Below, one piece after another: positions 60,905 through 64,000 of a DNA stretch of 64,000 nt. The stretch covers positions 248,001-312,000 of the forward strand of contig JADJAG010000008.1 in assembly GCA_016704325.1 (NCBI GenBank), given 5' to 3'. The DNA is from Chitinophagaceae bacterium (lineage in GTDB: Bacteria; Bacteroidota; Bacteroidia; Chitinophagales; UBA10324). Positions within the stretch are counted from its first letter, which is position 1; the number at the start of each line of letters is the position of its first letter. The notes beneath the pieces were generated by a model that made no database searches, had not been told where the DNA came from, and worked only from the letters and a program-made list of their open reading frames with translations. The position numbers were made by a program, and so were the translations under genes.

Positions 60905-63001
60905 ATGAAAAAGATAATAACTCGAACCGGCGTTTTGCTGTGGATGCTTATCGCGCTTCCGCATTTTGGATTTGCACAAACTGTATGGAATAATGCCTGC
61001 GGAATTCTGCAGCCTCTGTCAACGCATCTGCTCAAACCGGATTCCACCGTTAACGGCGATTCTGTTATCATCATTCCAACCGTGTTTCATATTCTTACAC
61101 AAGGAGGCGCCGAGAACATTTCGAAAAGCCATGTTCAATTAGCGCTGCAAATTCTTAATCAGGATTTCAACCGGCAGAATCCTGACACCGTTGATATTCC
61201 GGCAGCATTCCATCCACTAAGAGGTAATCCCAAAGTAGAATTCAGACTTGCGCGTATTGATCCAAATGGCAATTGTACTGATGGAATTGACAGAATTTAT
61301 TCTCCGCTTACCGGTGCTTTTGACAATTACATGCAAATGCAACCCAATTTTTCCTGGGATCACACAAGGTATCTGAATATTTATGTGGTGACATGGATTG
61401 ACGTTTATGGAAGCCCGATAAATTTCGGTGCGAGTTATATTGCCCCTTTTGACAGTGGACAGAATGCGGCTCCAAACTATGATGCATTGATGGTAGGTTA
61501 TTTTGTTCTTGGAAACGGGTTTAACGGAGTTCCACCAGGAAACCGAGGGCATACCTTGTCTCACGAAATGGGTCATAACCTGTCGTTAAACCATGTTTTT
61601 GGTTCAGGAGCAGGTTGCAGCGATGATGATGATGTTGACGACACTCCATTGCAAGACTATCAGAATTTCGGTTGCCCGACATTTCCCCACATTACCTGTG
61701 CAAATGGTCCGGATGGTGATATGTTTAACAACTACATGGACTATTCACAATGCGTGAATATGTTTAGCGAAGGTCAGGTAAATCGCTTGCGTACTTGTTT
61801 GGCAAGAAACGAATGGCGAAATACACTTTGGGCTCCTGAAAACCTTTCATCAACTGGCGTTGACAACACGACACCTGTATGCGCGAACACACCTATAGCT
61901 GACTTTGGCTACGGAAATTATGCCAGATGGCTTTGTGCCGGCAAGCCCGTTCAGTTTTATGAGGCTTCAACCTGGAATCCTACTGCTTATCATTGGAAAT
62001 TTATGGGCGGTGTTCCGGAAACATCAACAGACATTTTCCCTTCAGTAGTTTTCGCAGACAGCGGATTACACAGTGTAAGTTTAATCGTAAGCAACAGTTA
62101 TGGAACTGACACGATAGAGAAAGTGATCAGGATTGAACCGGCAGAAGTCTATTACAGCAGCACCGATAACTCAATGACGGAATCCTTTGAAGATCCCGTG
62201 TTCAATCAGCAGCTACCTCAATGGATTTTAGGAGGTAAAAAATGGTCGGTGACAAATCTTGCGGCGTATTCCGGTACTAATTCAATAAGGTTAGACAGCG
62301 GTTTCAAATATTTCAGTGTTTTCTTCACTCACATTTTTGACTTGAGTCAAATCCCCGGTCCTGGCCGCACCTTAGAATTTAAGGTAGCATGCGGCTTGAG
62401 CAATGCTGGCACCATTGCCGGTGGTTTGCGTGTAACCTGGAAAAGGCCTTGCACCTACGAACGCTGGGAATTAATTGGAAATACAGAGATGGGTGTGGAA
62501 AGTGGCGCTCTTCATGTCGGAGATGCATTGCTGCCAAATGAGTTACAAACGGCCTCGACTAATTCAGTTTTTATTCCTGGCAGCAGTCAATGGAAAACAA
62601 TCACTCTGTATATACCGGATACGCTTACCGGTGAAATTCAGATTGGATTTGATTGGGGAAATTTCATTGTAACCAACAAACTCAAAGGCTTATACATAGA
62701 TGATATCAAATTGCTTTCCGGTAACACCGGGATTGCAGAAAATTCGAGTGGAAATGATTTGAATTTATTCCCGAATCCTTCCAGCGACTTCATCACTTTC
62801 GATCTAGGTAACGTAGTAGCAACACAAGCAGAACTTTTTATTTACAGCTCCACCGGAGTATTGCTCAAACAATTTTCCGTATCACATTCTACTCAACTCC
62901 GGATTCCTGTTGATGACATCGGCAGTGATGGCATGTATTTCTACACGGTGAGAACAAATGATCAGCAATTTTTTGCAGGGAAGTTTATTATTCAACACTA
63001 A
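60905..63001 (+). CDS. M43-type zinc metalloprotease with T9SS domain
   Basis: The 698-residue protein has a signal peptide (MKKIITRTGVLLWMLIALPHFGFA, cut A-Q). The metzincin-like zinc motif is HEMGHNLSLNH, and a Met-turn NYMDYSQCVNMFS follows at the expected distance. Cys residues near CSDDDDVDDT match pappalysin/cytophagalysin-type M43 peptidases. A PKD-like domain (ADFGYGNYARWLCAGKPVQF and GVPETSTDIFPSVVFADSG) and a T9SS domain (LFPNPSSDFITFDLGNV) follow. It is exported to the surface or medium, where it would cut proteins. It ends 33 bases before the last propeller gene. Confidence 0.88.
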   Translation: MKKIITRTGVLLWMLIALPHFGFAQTVWNNACGILQPLSTHLLKPDSTVNGDSVIIIPTVFHILTQGGAENISKSHVQLALQILNQDFNRQNPDTVDIPAAFHPLRGNPKVEFRLARIDPNGNCTDGIDRIYSPLTGAFDNYMQMQPNFSWDHTRYLNIYVVTWIDVYGSPINFGASYIAPFDSGQNAAPNYDALMVGYFVLGNGFNGVPPGNRGHTLSHEMGHNLSLNHVFGSGAGCSDDDDVDDTPLQDYQNFGCPTFPHITCANGPDGDMFNNYMDYSQCVNMFSEGQVNRLRTCLARNEWRNTLWAPENLSSTGVDNTTPVCANTPIADFGYGNYARWLCAGKPVQFYEASTWNPTAYHWKFMGGVPETSTDIFPSVVFADSGLHSVSLIVSNSYGTDTIEKVIRIEPAEVYYSSTDNSMTESFEDPVFNQQLPQWILGGKKWSVTNLAAYSGTNSIRLDSGFKYFSVFFTHIFDLSQIPGPGRTLEFKVACGLSNAGTIAGGLRVTWKRPCTYERWELIGNTEMGVESGALHVGDALLPNELQTASTNSVFIPGSSQWKTITLYIPDTLTGEIQIGFDWGNFIVTNKLKGLYIDDIKLLSGNTGIAENSSGNDLNLFPNPSSDFITFDLGNVVATQAELFIYSSTGVLLKQFSVSHSTQLRIPVDDIGSDGMYFYTVRTNDQQFFAGKFIIQH

Positions 63002-63034
63002 TATATTCTTTCATGAATTAAAAAATCATAAGTC

Positions 63035-64000
63035 ATGAAAAACTCAATTCTTAATCTAATATCAAGAGCAACACTTCTCTTCTCTCTCATATTTTGCTTG
63101 ATCACTAGAAGTATGATCGCTCAGGATACCTGGACACAAAAAAGTGATCTCGGATATAATACAGCAAATGTTACAGAACATTCGCCTCGCACCGGAGCAG
63201 TCGGTTTCAGCATTGGCAGCAAAGGGTATATCGGAACCGGAAATCTTATGGGTAATTACTTCAAAGATTTCTGGGAATATGATCCTGAAGCAGATACCTG
63301 GACACAAAAAGCGGATTTCGGAGGAACTGCTCGGACGGACGCTGTTGGATTCACCATTAGCAACAGGGGATATCTGGGAACCGGATGTTATTACGATGGC
63401 TCTTCTAATTACTTCACCAAAGATTTCTGGGAATATGATCCTGATGGAAATACCTGGACGCAGAAAGCTGATTTCGGAGGAACTAACCGTGCTGGTGCAG
63501 TAGGTTTCTGCATCGATAGTAAAGGATATGTTGGAACAGGATTTGATTTTGAGTCTTCCACAGTGAATACGTACTATAGAGATTTCTGGGAATACGATCC
63601 TGTCGCTGATGCATGGATACAGAAATCGGATTTCGGAGGAATTGAGCGCTGGGAAGCAGTTGGTTTCAGTATTGAGAGCAAGGGATACGTGGGAACTGGT
63701 TCTTACTTCGATCAGGAAAATCAATACTGCAAGGATTTCTGGGAGTACGATCCCGTCGCCAATTCATGGACGCAGAAAGCAGATTTCGGCGGGCTTGAAC
63801 GCTGGGGTGCCGTTTCCTTCGGCATTGATAAGAAAGGATACGTAGGAACTGGACATTCTAATTTATACCCTTACCCTCCATGCAAAAAGGATTTATGGGA
63901 GTATGATCCAGCCATTAATACATGGAATCAGAAAACAGATTTTGCAGGATATGAGCGTTTTGATGCAGTTGGTTTCAGTATCGGTAGCAAAGGATACGTG
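63035..64000 (+). CDS. T9SS-type propeller protein, N-terminal part (runs off the window)
   Basis: The frame starts at ATG 63035 and stays open for 322 codons to the window edge. It has a signal peptide (hydrophobic ATLLFSLIFCLITRSMIA, cut A-Q) and Kelch-like blades with DFWEYDPEADTW, DFWEYDPDGNTW, DFWEYDPVADAW, DFWEYDPVANSW and LWEYDPAINTW. A sixth blade is beginning at the edge (AVGFSIGSKGYV). It should belong to the six-bladed family and is likely to continue with a T9SS domain. Confidence 0.85.
   Translation, partial: MKNSILNLISRATLLFSLIFCLITRSMIAQDTWTQKSDLGYNTANVTEHSPRTGAVGFSIGSKGYIGTGNLMGNYFKDFWEYDPEADTWTQKADFGGTARTDAVGFTISNRGYLGTGCYYDGSSNYFTKDFWEYDPDGNTWTQKADFGGTNRAGAVGFCIDSKGYVGTGFDFESSTVNTYYRDFWEYDPVADAWIQKSDFGGIERWEAVGFSIESKGYVGTGSYFDQENQYCKDFWEYDPVANSWTQKADFGGLERWGAVSFGIDKKGYVGTGHSNLYPYPPCKKDLWEYDPAINTWNQKTDFAGYERFDAVGFSIGSKGYV

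Overview
The window reads as a Bacteroidota chromosome, probably of the Chitinophagales or Saprospirales type. The supporting signs are many secreted proteins ending in a type IX secretion (T9SS) sorting domain, promoter boxes of the nA[AT]CTTTG kind, a PorV/PorQ-like barrel protein, a Bacteroidota-type excisionase-like helix-turn-helix gene, and interspersed low-complexity repeats typical of the phylum. No species can be named from the sequence alone.

The window has three parts. (1) About 1-20,890 is an accessory island, almost entirely on the minus strand, that ends next to a tRNA-Lys gene. It holds a type I restriction-modification operon (hsdM, hsdS, a large DEAH helicase, hsdR and the start of an unknown gene). 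It then holds a membrane-protein/GTPase/partner operon that resembles predicted NTP-dependent conflict systems, a lipoprotein nuclease, a truncated umuD, a coiled-coil membrane protein, a DUF262-DUF1524 (GmrSD-like) type IV restriction enzyme, a DEDD-like exonuclease and mobile-element genes. Four divergent copies of a roughly 60-bp repeat lie between the island genes. hsdM is cut by an in-frame amber codon and hsdR by a one-base frameshift.

(2) About 20,891-34,300 is ordinary core genome: tRNA-Lys, RNase P RNA, a cold-shock protein, a LolD-like ABC ATPase, a PlsC acyltransferase, trpS (with a homopolymer frameshift), a deoxynucleoside kinase, two outer-membrane proteins, an MscS channel, a SET-domain protein, a small heat-shock protein, a YceI lipoprotein and a truncated alpha/beta hydrolase. 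Simple-repeat tracts fill several gaps here.

(3) About 34,500-64,000 is a plus-strand cluster of secreted proteins. Eight are paralogues (the last runs off the window). They are built from a signal peptide, one or two six-bladed Kelch-like propellers, MopE-like Asp-rich metal-binding motifs, occasional LamG domains, an fn3 domain and a T9SS C-terminal domain. Embedded among them are a DUF4907 protein, a TIGR03032 protein, a large FG-GAP protein with an unusual basic leader, a second type of Kelch protein and an M43 metalloprotease. The genes appear to have spread by tandem duplication and domain shuffling, with shared promoters and near-identical 3' ends.

The likeliest under-described systems are the GTPase/membrane operon at 13,172-16,535 and the six-blade T9SS propeller cluster. 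Three separate single-base deletions in homopolymers (hsdR, trpS and a mobile-element gene) point to sequencing error as one explanation for the broken genes, but the hsdM amber codon does not fit that pattern.
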